The notes: generated by a model from the letters alone, not told the origin. A DNA stretch of 64,000 nucleotides from Deltaproteobacteria bacterium (GCA_029261875.1 JAJDAL010000042.1:62001-126000), one strand, 5' to 3'; shown: positions 16,090 to 26,604, counted from the stretch's first letter. Translations and numbers: made by a program.

Positions 16090-16100
16090 GAGTCAAAAGC

Positions 16101-17102
16101 GTGTACGACCCGAAGAACGAAGCCAAAGAATTTTTCGGCCTCGATCGAGATGACGCCGTCGCCAAGGCGTGTCAGTTCTATTCCGCAGATGAGGGAGATC
16201 TCACCATCAAGGAAGTCGGCAGCGACAAGGTCCAGGGCCTTGCGGGCCGGTTTTTGGTCGTGGCTCTGCCCCAGGGTGTCTCAGCGCCCGAACGCGGCGC
16301 CGCCCCGGAACGCGAAGAACGCTCGGCGCGACCGCCGCGCGGCCGCGATCGCGAACGCAGTGGAGGCGGAGGCGGAAGCGGCGGAGGTCGGGACCGGGAC
16401 CGCGGTCGTGGCCGGGAGCGAAGTGCTGGAGGCGGCGGCGGAGGCCGGGATCGTGGCCGTGGTGGCCGAGATGGCGGTCGAGACCGAGATAGCGGTCGAG
16501 ATCGGGACCGCGGTCGCGAAGTCGACGGCAACCGGGTGCCGGATGGAAACCGGGCCGCGCCGGCGGCTCCCTCGGCGCCGTCGGGTCCGTCCAAAGGCGA
16601 AGCCCTCACGGACCTCACCGAGGTCGGTTCCTTCGTACAGGGCCTGGTGGAGCGAATGCAGTTGGGCTCCTTCGAAATCTCCGAGAACGTCGAGGGAGAA
16701 CTTCGCGTGCTGCTGATTCGCGGCGACGGAGCCGACAACCTGAGCCAGCAATCCCGAGCCCTGGACGCGATCCAGTTGCTCGCCAACCAAGCCGCCATGC
16801 GTTCGGACGAGGATGCGATTCGTGTAGTGATCGACGCCGACGGCAACCGGGAAGCGCGAGAAGAGGCGCTCGAACGGCTTGCGGAACGCGCTGCGGATCG
16901 CGCCCTGCGCGCCGGCCGGGCACTGGGGCTCGATCCCATGAACTCGCGGGATCGCCGCATCATCCACGTCGCCCTGCGCGATACCGAAGACGTCGCGACC
17001 ATGAGCGTGGGCTCGGGTCAGTATCGCCAGGTCGTGGTGGTTCCCAAGGGAGCTCCGGAGTACGAAGAAGCGCAGCGTTCGAGCGAGCAGTCGAGCGGCT
17101 GA
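16101..17102 (+). CDS. jag: Jag/KhpB RNA-binding protein with long RG-rich linker
   Basis: Starts at GTG 16101, 12 bases after yidC. Residues 1-60 form a Jag-N domain (AKEFFGLDRDDAVAKACQFY), about 185-255 a KH-like domain and about 255-325 an R3H domain with SRDRRIIHVALRDTED. Family members bind RNA and influence cell shape and division. Between Jag-N and KH is a linker of about 90 residues (roughly 70-160) made almost only of Gly, Arg and Asp in RGRDRDRG-like repeats, surely disordered and much longer than usual. The ordinary domains are well preserved. A terminator follows. Confidence 0.93.
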   Translation: MYDPKNEAKEFFGLDRDDAVAKACQFYSADEGDLTIKEVGSDKVQGLAGRFLVVALPQGVSAPERGAAPEREERSARPPRGRDRERSGGGGGSGGGRDRDRGRGRERSAGGGGGGRDRGRGGRDGGRDRDSGRDRDRGREVDGNRVPDGNRAAPAAPSAPSGPSKGEALTDLTEVGSFVQGLVERMQLGSFEISENVEGELRVLLIRGDGADNLSQQSRALDAIQLLANQAAMRSDEDAIRVVIDADGNREAREEALERLAERAADRALRAGRALGLDPMNSRDRRIIHVALRDTEDVATMSVGSGQYRQVVVVPKGAPEYEEAQRSSEQSSG

Positions 17103-17126
17103 TCCTCCGCGACGCACGGTTCGAAA

Positions 17127-17155
17127 GGGTGGCCCGGACGGGTCACCCTTTTTTT
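17127..17155 (+). terminator. Rho-independent terminator after jag
   Basis: GGGTGGCCC-GGAC-GGGTCACCC forms a nine-pair stem (one wobble) with a four-base loop, followed by seven T. It lies 25 bases past the jag stop and closes the rpmH-rnpA-yidD-yidC-jag unit before rsmG. Confidence 0.88.
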
Positions 17156-17246
17156 ATGGTGCGACTTCGATTTCTCGGGCGCCTCGACTTTCTCGGACTT
17201 CGCGCGATCTTCTTCGAACATCGGCCCCGGTCGATGGCGCCGTTCG

Positions 17247-17260
17247 GTTCCACGTGGAAC
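17247..17260. promoter_or_regulatory. parS: parS site 1 (perfect)
   Basis: GTTCCACGTGGAAC is a perfect 14-bp palindrome identical to the parS core reported for Myxococcus xanthus and close to the universal TGTTTCACGTGAAACA. It is non-coding, upstream of rsmG and 0.8 kb before parA, the expected position for ParB loading. Confidence 0.9.
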
Positions 17261-17283
17261 AACCGGTCGGAGGCAAGCGCCGC

Positions 17284-17297
17284 GTTCCACGGGGAAC
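17284..17297. promoter_or_regulatory. parS: parS-like site 2 (one mismatch)
   Basis: GTTCCACGGGGAAC differs from the site 1 palindrome by one central base (T to G), leaving both outer half sites intact. It lies 23 bases to the right of site 1 in non-coding DNA. It may be a weak ParB site or a decaying copy. Confidence 0.55.
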
Positions 17298-17333
17298 ACG
17301 CCGACGTCTGCCTCCAACTCGGATCTGCGGGCA

Positions 17334-17942
17334 TTGCTCGAGCGGGGACTCGCGGAACTCGGAATCGCTTCCCGCGTCTCCGATACACAGCGCGACCAGT
17401 GGCTCGCGTTGGCGGTGCTGCTATCGAGCTGGGCCCAGCGCATCAACCTGACGGCACACCGGGATCCCGAAGCGATCCTTCGTCGGTTGGTCCTCGATGC
17501 ACTCGCGCTTTCGACCGCACTCCCCTCTTCTCCGCGCACCGCCGACCTCGGGTCCGGCGCGGGGTTTCCGGGCCTGCCCTTGGCGATCCTCCAACCCGAC
17601 AGCCGCTTTGTGTTGGTCGAATCCCGCCTGAAGCGACACCACTTTCAGCGCGCGGCGGTTCGCACTCTTGGGCTCGAAAACGTCGAGCTCGTTCATGCGC
17701 GTGCGGAAGACGCGGGCCCCGAAGATTGCTCGTTGGTGCTCGCCCAGGCCATGGGGCCCATCGCTTCGGTGGTGGGTTGGATGCTGCCCTGGTGTGCCCG
17801 CGGAGGGCAATTGGGCGTTCCACGTGGAACCGACACCGATTTCGAGACCCCGGAAGGCTTCGAGCAGGCCGAAATCCGAGCCTACCAGGTGCCCCTGGGA
17901 GGACCGGGAAGGAGCCTCTGGCTCGCGCGCAAGGCTTCTTAG
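17334..17942 (+). CDS. rsmG: 16S rRNA (guanine527-N7)-methyltransferase
   Basis: SAM-dependent methyltransferase for 16S rRNA G527, loss of which gives low-level streptomycin resistance. The SAM motif TADLGSGAGFPGLPLAI and WAQRINLTAHRDPEAI are diagnostic. TTG 17334 is the first usable start after the parS pair and gives 202 residues, normal length. The gene carries a perfect parS near its 3' end encoding VPRGT. The usual neighbours mnmE and mnmG are not present upstream. parA follows after 96 bases. Confidence 0.92.
   Translation: MLERGLAELGIASRVSDTQRDQWLALAVLLSSWAQRINLTAHRDPEAILRRLVLDALALSTALPSSPRTADLGSGAGFPGLPLAILQPDSRFVLVESRLKRHHFQRAAVRTLGLENVELVHARAEDAGPEDCSLVLAQAMGPIASVVGWMLPWCARGGQLGVPRGTDTDFETPEGFEQAEIRAYQVPLGGPGRSLWLARKAS
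17817..17830. promoter_or_regulatory. parS: parS site 3 (perfect), inside rsmG
   Basis: A second perfect GTTCCACGTGGAAC lies in the coding sequence of rsmG, read as Val-Pro-Arg-Gly-Thr, about 210 bases before parA. parS sites inside ori-proximal coding genes are common in other bacteria. Confidence 0.88.
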
Positions 17943-18038
17943 CGCGATCGCGTGGAATCCGGTGGACCGAGTTCGCTACCTATGGTATCTCGGAATAGAC
18001 CCTGAATCCCCCAGGGGAAATCCTCACTCAGGAAGATT

Positions 18039-18848
18039 GTGGCAGCCCGCGGACGCGTATTCGCCATCGTAAATCAAAAGGGGGGTGTGGGCAAAACCAC
18101 CACATCCGTCAACCTCGCAGCCTCGCTCGCGGCTTCCGAGCGTTCGACCCTATTGATCGACCTCGACCCCCAGGCGAACGCCAGCAGCGCGTACGGGATC
18201 CAGTCCCCGCCTCGCCAGATTTATGACGCATTGATCGGAGACTGCGTCATGAAGGACGTCTCGTTCCCCACGGAACTCGCCTACTTGCAGGTCGTACCTG
18301 CGGGTACGGATCTGGTCGGGGCGGAGATCGAGCTGGTGAACAGCGAGCATCGCGAGCACCGCCTGGAGCGCGCCCTGGCCGATGTGCGTGAGACCTACGA
18401 TTTCGTGCTGATCGACTGCCCCCCTTCCCTGAGCCTCCTCACCCTGAATGCACTGACGGCCGCCGACGCGGTTTTGATTCCGCTCCAGTGCGAGTACTAC
18501 GCCCTCGAAGGCCTGGCGCGTTTGCTCGAAACCGTCGAACGCGTGCGCGAACAACTCAACCCGAAGCTGGAAGTGGGCGGCATCGTGCTCACCATGGTGG
18601 ACCGGCGAAATAGCCTGAGCGGTCAAGTGGAAAACGAAGTGCGCAGCCATTTCGGCGACTTGGTTTTCGAAACCGTCATCCCCCGCAACGTGCGCTTGAG
18701 TGAAGCGCCGAGCCACGGGAAGCCCGTCATTCTGTACGACATACGCTCCACCGGTGCGCGCAGTTATTTGCGATTGACCCAGGAACTACTTCGCCGCTGC
18801 GAAACCGCGGCGCTAGCCACAGGAGAGCGCGATGGCGAGTCGACGTAA
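18039..18848 (+). CDS. parA: Chromosome partitioning ATPase ParA (Soj)
   Basis: DNA-bound ATPase that moves ParB-parS complexes apart. The deviant Walker A KGGVGKTT is at residues 13-20, then DLDPQANAS and the Walker B region LIDCPPSLS. It begins at GTG 18039 with AGGAAG just upstream; length 269, the small chromosomal type. Its 3' end overlaps parB by 17 bases, so the two are translated together. Confidence 0.96.
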   Translation: MAARGRVFAIVNQKGGVGKTTTSVNLAASLAASERSTLLIDLDPQANASSAYGIQSPPRQIYDALIGDCVMKDVSFPTELAYLQVVPAGTDLVGAEIELVNSEHREHRLERALADVRETYDFVLIDCPPSLSLLTLNALTAADAVLIPLQCEYYALEGLARLLETVERVREQLNPKLEVGGIVLTMVDRRNSLSGQVENEVRSHFGDLVFETVIPRNVRLSEAPSHGKPVILYDIRSTGARSYLRLTQELLRRCETAALATGERDGEST

Positions 18849-19713
18849 CGCTTTGGGAAAAGGCCTCGGTGCGTTGATCCCGTCGGGACCCAAGCGCAGC
18901 GAACCGACGGCGTCGGAAGAAACGACGTCGGGACAGCGCACGGTTCCCATCGGACAGATCGTCGCGAACCCCGATCAGCCCCGTCGGTATTTCGATCCCG
19001 AAGAGCTCGAACGACTGGCGAGTTCGATTCGCCAATACGGCGTGTTGCAACCCGTGGTGGTACGGCGCTCGGGTGAGCGCTTCGAACTACTGGTGGGCGA
19101 GCGCCGTTGGCGCGCTTCGAAGCTCGCGGGGCTCGAGTCGTTGCCCGTCGTCGTCGCCGATACGGCACCCCAGGAGCGTCTCGAAATCGCCCTGGTGGAG
19201 AACGTGCAACGGGCGGACTTGAACCCCATCGAACTCGCCCTGGCGTTCAAGGAACTCGCCGACGGGGGTGCCACCCAGGAGCGGATCGGTGAGCGCGTCG
19301 GTCTCGACCGCTCGAGCATCGCGAATCACCTGCGTTTGCTGGATCTTCCGAAGGAGTTCCAGGAGGACGTCGAGACCGGGCGGCTCTCCACCGGCCACGC
19401 CAAGGCGCTGTTGCAAATTTCGAATCCCGAGCGTCGGCGCCACCTGCGGGACCGGATCCTCAAGGATGCCCTTTCCGTACGCGAGGCGGAACGCCAGGCG
19501 CGCGGCGCCCCGGCGCCGGCGACCCGCAGGGAGACCGGGGCGGAAACCGGCCACCGGGATCCGGACCTCGAGCACCTGCTCGATCGCCTGCGCCGCCAGC
19601 TCCAGACCAAGATTCGCATCATCGGGGACGCCAAGCGCGGCCGGCTCGAGATCGCCTATTTCAGCCCCGAAGACCTGGAGCGCGTCGTCGGCGCCCTGCT
19701 TGACGCGCGATGA
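18832..19713 (+). CDS. parB: Chromosome partitioning protein ParB (Spo0J)
   Basis: CTP-dependent clamp that loads at parS and spreads. NALGKGLGALIP is the typical N-terminus with the ParA-stimulating region; the CTPase/spreading motif GERRWRASKLAG and ENVQRADLNPIE follow, then the helix-turn-helix around TQERIGERVGLDRSSIANHLRLL, and a C-terminal dimerisation domain. Its targets are visible just upstream (17247, 17284, 17817). It overlaps parA by 17 bases and the bactofilin by four. Confidence 0.96.
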   Translation: MASRRNALGKGLGALIPSGPKRSEPTASEETTSGQRTVPIGQIVANPDQPRRYFDPEELERLASSIRQYGVLQPVVVRRSGERFELLVGERRWRASKLAGLESLPVVVADTAPQERLEIALVENVQRADLNPIELALAFKELADGGATQERIGERVGLDRSSIANHLRLLDLPKEFQEDVETGRLSTGHAKALLQISNPERRRHLRDRILKDALSVREAERQARGAPAPATRRETGAETGHRDPDLEHLLDRLRRQLQTKIRIIGDAKRGRLEIAYFSPEDLERVVGALLDAR

Positions 19714-20090
19714 CGCAATCCCGCGCCCTCTCCCCGCAACAACCCGGACTTGACTGCATCCTTGCGTCAGGAACGTCGTTTCAGGGAACCCTCGCCTTCG
19801 AGGGGGCGGCCTGCGTCGAGGGGAAATTGGCGGGGCGCGTGGTTGCGCGTGGGATGCTGCGCGTGGGTGAACGAGCCGTGATTCAGGGAAAGATCGAGGT
19901 CGACGAGCTCGTGGTCGCGGGCTCGGTGGAGGGCGAGATTCACGCCCGGTCGCGCGTGGAAATCCGGCCCGGAGCGCGTGTGCGCGGAACGCTTTCGACC
20001 CCGACCCTGGTGGTCGATGACGGTTCCCACTTCGACGGCCGCTGTGAAGCGGGCGCATTGGGTTCGGAGAGCCCTCCTAACCCCGTTTAA
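19710..20090 (+). CDS. Bactofilin
   Basis: Cytoskeletal polymer-forming protein of 126 residues. The core (about residues 15-110) is a run of short beta-helix repeats such as GTLAFEGAACVEGKLAGRVVA and GSVEGEIHARSRVEIRPGARVRGTL, typical of the DUF583 fold, flanked by short disordered tails with Pro near the end. It overlaps the parB stop (ATGA). In Myxococcus xanthus, bactofilins scaffold the ParABS machinery, so coupling with parAB suggests the same job here, though that is inference. Confidence 0.9.
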   Translation: MTQSRALSPQQPGLDCILASGTSFQGTLAFEGAACVEGKLAGRVVARGMLRVGERAVIQGKIEVDELVVAGSVEGEIHARSRVEIRPGARVRGTLSTPTLVVDDGSHFDGRCEAGALGSESPPNPV

Positions 20091-20094
20091 GAGC

Positions 20095-20122
20095 TTGAAG
20101 TTCGACTGATCTTTGTAACTAT
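20095..20122 (+). promoter_or_regulatory. Candidate promoter for atpF'FHAGDC
   Basis: TTGAAG (20095-20100) and AACTAT (20117-20122), 16 bases apart, resemble sigma-70 -35 and -10 boxes in the 126-base gap between the bactofilin and the F1 operon. The boxes are imperfect and this is the only plausible pair I saw there. Confidence 0.3.
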
Positions 20123-20216
20123 TCCGGCCCGCGCGCGTGGCGACCGTAGTGAGCCCGCCGGGCTCGCTGTATCGCTCGGAAACGAAATCGCCGTGGACTC
20201 TTTTGAGGTGAGGCGG

Positions 20217-20732
20217 ATGCCCCGAACATTACTAGTGTTGGCGCTCTTCATCGCCACGGCTCTGTGGGCGACACCGAGCTTTGCGGCCGGCGCCGACCTC
20301 GAAATCATTCCGGACCTCATGCAGACCCTGGTTTTGATCGCCGCCTTCGTCGCCCTCATCCTTCCCATGAACGCGCTGCTCTTCAAGCCGCTCTTGACCC
20401 TGCTCGACGAACGCGATGCGCGCATCGCGGGCGCCCGAGCCAAAGCCGAAGAACTCGATCGCGAAGCCAAGGAAGTACTGGGCCGCTACGAAGCCGCGGT
20501 GACGTCCGCTCGCGTCGATGCGGAGCAGCAGCGTCGCGCGGGGCTCGATTCCGCGCGCCAGGAGCAAGCCGCGCAATTGGGTTCCGAGCGTGAGTCCGCC
20601 GAGCGCGAAATCGAAGCGGCTCGCGGTGAAATGGCCAGCGCCCTCGAAGACGCGCGCACGCGCCTGCGGACCGACGCGGAAATGCTCGCGCGCGAAGCGG
20701 CGGAGCGAATCCTGGGAAGGTCTCTGGCATGA
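20217..20732 (+). CDS. ATP synthase F0 subunit b' (atpF', also called atpX)
   Basis: Peripheral stalk subunit. It starts at ATG 20217 with GAGGTGAGG upstream; longer GTG starts (20193, 20208) are less likely. Residues 1-23 (LLVLALFIATALWATPSFAA) look like a signal peptide, then a transmembrane helix (about 30-52, MQTLVLIAAFVALILPMNALLF), then a long Ala/Glu/Arg-rich coiled coil to the end. Having both b' and b in tandem means a heterodimeric stalk, as in other deltaproteobacteria and in phototrophs. It overlaps the next gene by four bases. Confidence 0.87.
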   Translation: MPRTLLVLALFIATALWATPSFAAGADLEIIPDLMQTLVLIAAFVALILPMNALLFKPLLTLLDERDARIAGARAKAEELDREAKEVLGRYEAAVTSARVDAEQQRRAGLDSARQEQAAQLGSERESAEREIEAARGEMASALEDARTRLRTDAEMLAREAAERILGRSLA

Positions 20733-21295
20733 ATCGAATCCTGCTCCAGGTGGCTGCGATCGCCGTCGCCTCCCCCGCCTACGCGGCCGGTGGCGAGAAT
20801 GTTGTTACGGGAATGCTCTGGCAGGCCTTCAATCTACTGCTGTTGATTGGCGTGATCTTCTACTTCGGCCGCACGCCGATTCGAAATTATGTGTCGGCCC
20901 GGCGTCGCGAGATCGAAAGCAACATCGAGAATTCAGCGAGCGTACTCTCCCAGTCGGAAAATCAACTCGCCGAATGGAACGCACGCGCGGCGCGCCTCGA
21001 CGGGGAATTGAACGAGATCCGCGAAGGCGCGCGCCAGCGCGCGGCCAGCGAGCGCGAAGCCATCTTGGCCGACGCCGTGGCGTCGGCGGAGCGCATCCGA
21101 AGCGACGCGCGCGCGTCCGTGGCTCAAGAACTCGAGCGCGCGCGCGAGACCCTGCGCAATGAGGCGGCGGAACTCGCCACGGACCTGGCGGCGGAGCTGC
21201 TCAGTCGCAACGCGACGGACGAAGACCGCGAAAGCTTGATCTACGAATTCGTCAGTCGGGTCGAGAGCGAATCACCCCATGGGAGATCCAGCTAG
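20729..21295 (+). CDS. atpF: ATP synthase F0 subunit b
   Basis: Second stalk subunit, 188 residues. Again there is a signal-like N-terminus ([17 protein letters not shown]), a single membrane helix (about 27-46, containing [16 protein letters not shown]) and a coiled coil to about residue 165. The ATG overlaps the b' stop, and atpH begins two bases after its TAG, so the whole set is one transcript. Confidence 0.92.
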   Translation: MNRILLQVAAIAVASPAYAAGGENVVTGMLWQAFNLLLLIGVIFYFGRTPIRNYVSARRREIESNIENSASVLSQSENQLAEWNARAARLDGELNEIREGARQRAASEREAILADAVASAERIRSDARASVAQELERARETLRNEAAELATDLAAELLSRNATDEDRESLIYEFVSRVESESPHGRSS

Positions 21296-21297
21296 CC

Positions 21298-21843
21298 ATG
21301 GCGGCATCTGCAGCATCCCGTCGCTACGCGCGGGCCCTCTTCGGCATCGCGCGCGACGAGGGGACGATCGAAGCCACGCGAGAGGAACTCGACCGCCTGG
21401 CCGCGCTCGTGAACGAAAGCGCCGAGCTCTCTCAAGCGTTGCTCCGGCCCATGTTTCCGGCCGCCGAGCGGCGCGAGGTGCTCAGGGCCTTGTGCGAAAG
21501 ACTCGGAAGCAGCGACACGCTTCGCAGCTTCTACAGTCTGTTGATCGACCAGCGCCGCCTGGTGGATCTTCCGCGCATCCTCGAGGAATTCCACCGCCTG
21601 GCGGACGACGCCGCGGGCAAGACGCACGGGGAGGTCACGTCGGCGACGGAACTCTCCGCGGAGCAAACCGGGCGCCTGCGCGCTGCCCTGTCGCGCCGCA
21701 TCGGTTGCGAAGTCGAAATTTCCGTACGCGTCGAGCCGGAACTGCTCGGCGGCGTCGTTGCCAAAGTCGGCGACCTGGTGTTCGACGGAAGCCTCCGAAC
21801 CCAACTCGCGCAATTGCGAACCACGCTCACGAAGGGACATTGA
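21298..21843 (+). CDS. atpH: ATP synthase F1 subunit delta
   Basis: Links the F1 head to the peripheral stalk. The N-terminal helical domain has [16 protein letters not shown], the standard delta start, and the C-terminal domain has [30 protein letters not shown], matching the conserved G-G-x-x-x-x-x-G-D-x-x-x-D pattern. 181 residues, as usual. atpA starts two bases after it. Confidence 0.95.
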   Translation: MAASAASRRYARALFGIARDEGTIEATREELDRLAALVNESAELSQALLRPMFPAAERREVLRALCERLGSSDTLRSFYSLLIDQRRLVDLPRILEEFHRLADDAAGKTHGEVTSATELSAEQTGRLRAALSRRIGCEVEISVRVEPELLGGVVAKVGDLVFDGSLRTQLAQLRTTLTKGH

Positions 21844-21845
21844 CC

Positions 21846-23411
21846 ATGGACATCAAACCCGGCGAGATCACCGACATCCTCAAGCGGGAGATCAAGGAAT
21901 ACGAGCGCGAAATCGATGTCGCGGAAACCGGCACCGTGCTCTCCATCGGTGACGGCATCGCGCGCGTCTACGGTCTCGAGAAAGTGATGGCGGGTGAACT
22001 CGTGGAGTTCCCCGGCGGTATCACGGGCATGGTGTTGAACCTCGAAGAAGACAACGTCGGGATCGCGATCATGGGTGAGGCGAACCACGTGCGCGAAGGC
22101 GATCTCGTGCGCCGCACCCGCCGCATCATCGAAGTGCCCGTGGGCGAGGGTATGTTGGGACGCGTGGTCGACGCCCTCGGCAATCCCATCGACGGCAAGG
22201 GCGCGATCGCGAGCAGCGAAAACCGCCGCGTCGAGGTCAAGGCTCCGGGCATCGTGGCGCGTAAATCGGTTCACGAACCGCTTCAGACCGGCATCAAGGC
22301 GATCGACGCCATGACGCCCATCGGGCGCGGTCAGCGCGAACTCATCATCGGCGATCGTCAGACGGGCAAGACCGCCATTGCGATCGACGCGATCATCAAC
22401 CAGAAGCACACGGGCGTGAAGTGCATCTACGTCGCGATCGGTCAGAAGCAATCCACCGTCGCCCAGGTGGTGGAGAAGCTTCGCCAATACGGAGCCCTCG
22501 ACTACACCATTATCGTGGCCGCCACCGCAGCGGAACCGGCCCCGCTCCAGTTCATCTCGCCCTACACGGGTGTCACCATGGGCGAGTTCTTCCGCGACAG
22601 CGGTCAGCACGCGCTCATCATCTACGACGATCTTTCCAAGCACGCCGTCGCCTATCGCCAGCTCTCGCTGCTGCTGCGCCGGCCGCCGGGACGCGAGGCC
22701 TTCCCGGGCGACGTCTTCTACCTCCATTCGCGCCTGCTCGAGCGCGCGGCGAAAATGAGCGACGCGCTGGGGGGGGGAAGCTTGACCGCGCTGCCGGTGG
22801 TGGAAACCCAAGCGGGCGACGTTTCCGCCTACATCCCCACCAACGTGATTTCGATTACCGACGGACAGATCTTCCTCGAGTCGGATCTCTTCAATTCCGG
22901 GATTCGTCCGGCCATCAACGTGGGTATTTCGGTTTCGCGCGTCGGAGGCGCGGCACAGGTCAAGGCCATGAAGCAGGTGGCGGGCAAGCTCAAGCTGAGT
23001 CTCGCGCAATACCGGGAGATGGCGGCCTTCGCGCAGTTCGGCAGCGACCTCGACAAGGCGACCCAGGAGCAATTGGCGGACGGCGAGCGCATGACCGAGA
23101 TGCTCAAGCAGCCCCAATACGCGCCGCTTCCGGTCGAAGAGCAGATCGTATCCATTTACTGCGCCACGCCGCCCGAAGGCCGCAGCTCCTGGATTCGCGC
23201 CTACGAGATCGAAGACCTCGAGCGTTACCAGGAAGAGATGATGGCCTACATCCGCGCCAGCCACGCCGATGTACTCGAGGCGATCCGCAGCACGGGAAAG
23301 CTAGAAGAGGCCACCGAGGCCAAGTTGCAAGCCGCCCTCGACGCCTTTGCGGATACCTTCCAGCCCGGCTCCAGCGCTTCCGCCGGCGGCGACGAAGCCA
23401 AGGCCGCGTAA
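21846..23411 (+). CDS. atpA: ATP synthase F1 subunit alpha
   Basis: Non-catalytic nucleotide-binding subunit. The P-loop [11 protein letters not shown], the [10 protein letters not shown] region and the arginine-finger segment in [14 protein letters not shown] are all present. I start it at ATG 21846, two bases after atpH, giving [13 protein letters not shown] and 521 residues, a normal length; the frame stays open further upstream but would overlap atpH entirely. Confidence 0.97.
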   Translation: MDIKPGEITDILKREIKEYEREIDVAETGTVLSIGDGIARVYGLEKVMAGELVEFPGGITGMVLNLEEDNVGIAIMGEANHVREGDLVRRTRRIIEVPVGEGMLGRVVDALGNPIDGKGAIASSENRRVEVKAPGIVARKSVHEPLQTGIKAIDAMTPIGRGQRELIIGDRQTGKTAIAIDAIINQKHTGVKCIYVAIGQKQSTVAQVVEKLRQYGALDYTIIVAATAAEPAPLQFISPYTGVTMGEFFRDSGQHALIIYDDLSKHAVAYRQLSLLLRRPPGREAFPGDVFYLHSRLLERAAKMSDALGGGSLTALPVVETQAGDVSAYIPTNVISITDGQIFLESDLFNSGIRPAINVGISVSRVGGAAQVKAMKQVAGKLKLSLAQYREMAAFAQFGSDLDKATQEQLADGERMTEMLKQPQYAPLPVEEQIVSIYCATPPEGRSSWIRAYEIEDLERYQEEMMAYIRASHADVLEAIRSTGKLEEATEAKLQAALDAFADTFQPGSSASAGGDEAKAA

Positions 23412-24275
23412 TTGGCGACTCTACGCGACATCAAGCGGCGGATCGTTTCTGTCCAGAAGACGCAGCAGATCACGCGCGCCATGCGCATGGTTGCGGCTGC
23501 AAAGCTGCGGCGGGCCCAGGAGCGCATCATCGCTCTGCGCCCCTACGCGGATCGCATGCACGGCACGATCGCGGAAATCTCCCTGCGTCAAAAAGGGGCC
23601 GAGCACGCGCTGCTGATTCCGCGCGAGAAAGTGCAAAAGCTCGAAGTCGTGGTCGTGACTTCGGATCGCGGTCTCGCCGGCGCGTTCAACTCCAATATCC
23701 TGAAGGCCGCCGAGCTCTCGATTCTCCAGCGCGAACCGAAGCTCGATGCGATTTCCCTGAGCCTCTACGGGCGCCGTGGCCGCGACTTCTACAAGAGTCG
23801 CCGCGCCGCGCAGATGCGCACAGCGACGGTCGGGATTCGAGAGGTCGAATACGGTCACGCGTCGGGTTTGGCGAAGGAATTGGCCGAGCGCTACGTCAGC
23901 GGGGAGATCGACGAAGCGGTGATCGTCTTCAGCGAATTCGTTTCCGCCATGACCCAGATACCGTCGATCCGACAACTCCTACCCCTCGAACAGGCGGCGG
24001 TTTCCGAAGACGCGGACGAATCCCCCTATTCGGTGGAACCCGACGAGACCAAGCTGCTCGAGCTGCTGGTTCCGAAAGCGCTCGAAATCGAAATCTATCG
24101 TGCGCTGCTGGAGACCCAGGCCGGCGAGCACGCGGCCCGCATGGCGGCCATGGAATCCGCCACGCGCAATACCGAAGAATTGATCGAGAGCCTGACCCTC
24201 CAATACAACCGGGCGCGCCAGGCGGCGATTACCAAGGAACTCGTAGAAATCGTAACGGGCGCGGAAGCCCTCTAG
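23412..24275 (+). CDS. atpG: ATP synthase F1 subunit gamma
   Basis: Central rotor shaft. The N-terminal coiled coil starts ATLRDIKRRIVSVQKTQQIT with RAMRMVAAAKLRRAQ, and the C-terminal helix contains RNTEELIESLTLQYNRARQAAITKEL, both gamma signatures; TSDRGLAGAFN lies in the middle. It starts at TTG directly after the atpA stop; 287 residues. Confidence 0.96.
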   Translation: MATLRDIKRRIVSVQKTQQITRAMRMVAAAKLRRAQERIIALRPYADRMHGTIAEISLRQKGAEHALLIPREKVQKLEVVVVTSDRGLAGAFNSNILKAAELSILQREPKLDAISLSLYGRRGRDFYKSRRAAQMRTATVGIREVEYGHASGLAKELAERYVSGEIDEAVIVFSEFVSAMTQIPSIRQLLPLEQAAVSEDADESPYSVEPDETKLLELLVPKALEIEIYRALLETQAGEHAARMAAMESATRNTEELIESLTLQYNRARQAAITKELVEIVTGAEAL

Positions 24276-24282
24276 GAAGTAG

Positions 24283-25712
<1,430 letters not shown>

Positions 25713-25713
<1 letters not shown>

Positions 25714-26114
25714 TGGCGATCGAACTCACCATCGTTACGCCCGAAGGCCAGGCTTTCTCGGGCACCGTGGATTCCGTTGTGCTGCCGGGCAGCGAAGGCA
25801 ACTTCGGTGTGCTCGAAGCCCACGAGCGTTTCCTTTCCCCGCTTCAGATCGGAGAGGTGGAAATCCAAACCGCCGCGGGCACCCAATGGGCCGCCATCTC
25901 CGAAGGTTTTGCGGACGTGAATCCGCAGCGGGCGGTCGTGCTGGTGGAAACCTGCGAACTGGCCAGCGACATCGATAAGGCGCGCGCGGAGTCCGCCAAG
26001 AACCGCGCCGAGGCCTCCCTCCAATCGAAGGCCGACAGCGAAGACAGCCACCGACTCCAGCAGGCCGCACTGAAGCGAGCCGCGGTGCGAATTCAGGTCG
26101 CGGCCCGGCTCTAG
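25713..26114 (+). CDS. atpC: ATP synthase F1 subunit epsilon
   Basis: Rotor base and regulatory subunit. The N-terminal beta-sandwich has TIVTPEGQAFSGTVDSVVLPGSEGNFGVL, and a two-helix C-terminal domain follows with the Ala/Lys/Arg-rich KARAESAKNRAEASLQ. Starts at GTG 25713 overlapping the atpD stop by one base. Last gene of the F1 operon; 133 residues. Confidence 0.95.
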
Positions 26115-26226
26115 CCCATCACCCGCTGAGGCTGAATTCCCAGTTCCGTGAAGCCGTCCAAGTCGCTATAGATGGCCGACGCCCATCCCGAATCCTCGCC
26201 ATCGAATCGATGAAAGGGGGACCTGC

Positions 26227-26604
26227 ATGGCCCAAGCGAAAGTATTGGCCGGAGCCATCGCATGCCTCGTGGCTTTGGCGGGAGTCACCGTGTTGCTCGA
26301 CGGAGCGATCCGGGATTCGTTCAGTCTCGGCGAACTCGGGGATCGTTCGAACCTTTTTACGATGTTGGCCGGAGTTGGAGTCGTCGTGGCCGGGGTTCTG
26401 ATTCGACCCCTGCGGCCCGAGGTGTCACCGTGGTCGGTTGCAGGTGTGCTGCTTGCCGGGCTGAGCTCCGTGTCCTACGGCTTTACAGAGTATTTCGTTT
26501 CGATTGGTGCTCAACACCAGACTTTGTCCGCGCTGGGCGAAATGTCTTTCCCGCTCGGTCTTGGGTGCTGGCTCTACGGTGTGGCTGTAGATTCCAGGCA
26601 CTAG
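26227..26604 (+). CDS. Small four-helix membrane protein, unknown function
   Basis: I do not recognise a family. The 125 residues hold about four hydrophobic segments (around 5-25, 45-62, 68-86 and 103-120) and short polar loops. AAAGGGGG stands seven bases before the ATG, a clear ribosome site, and codon use matches its neighbours, so it is probably real. It sits alone between atpC and the leftward gene at 26625, from which it is separated by 20 bases, tail to tail. Confidence 0.6.
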   Translation: MAQAKVLAGAIACLVALAGVTVLLDGAIRDSFSLGELGDRSNLFTMLAGVGVVVAGVLIRPLRPEVSPWSVAGVLLAGLSSVSYGFTEYFVSIGAQHQTLSALGEMSFPLGLGCWLYGVAVDSRH

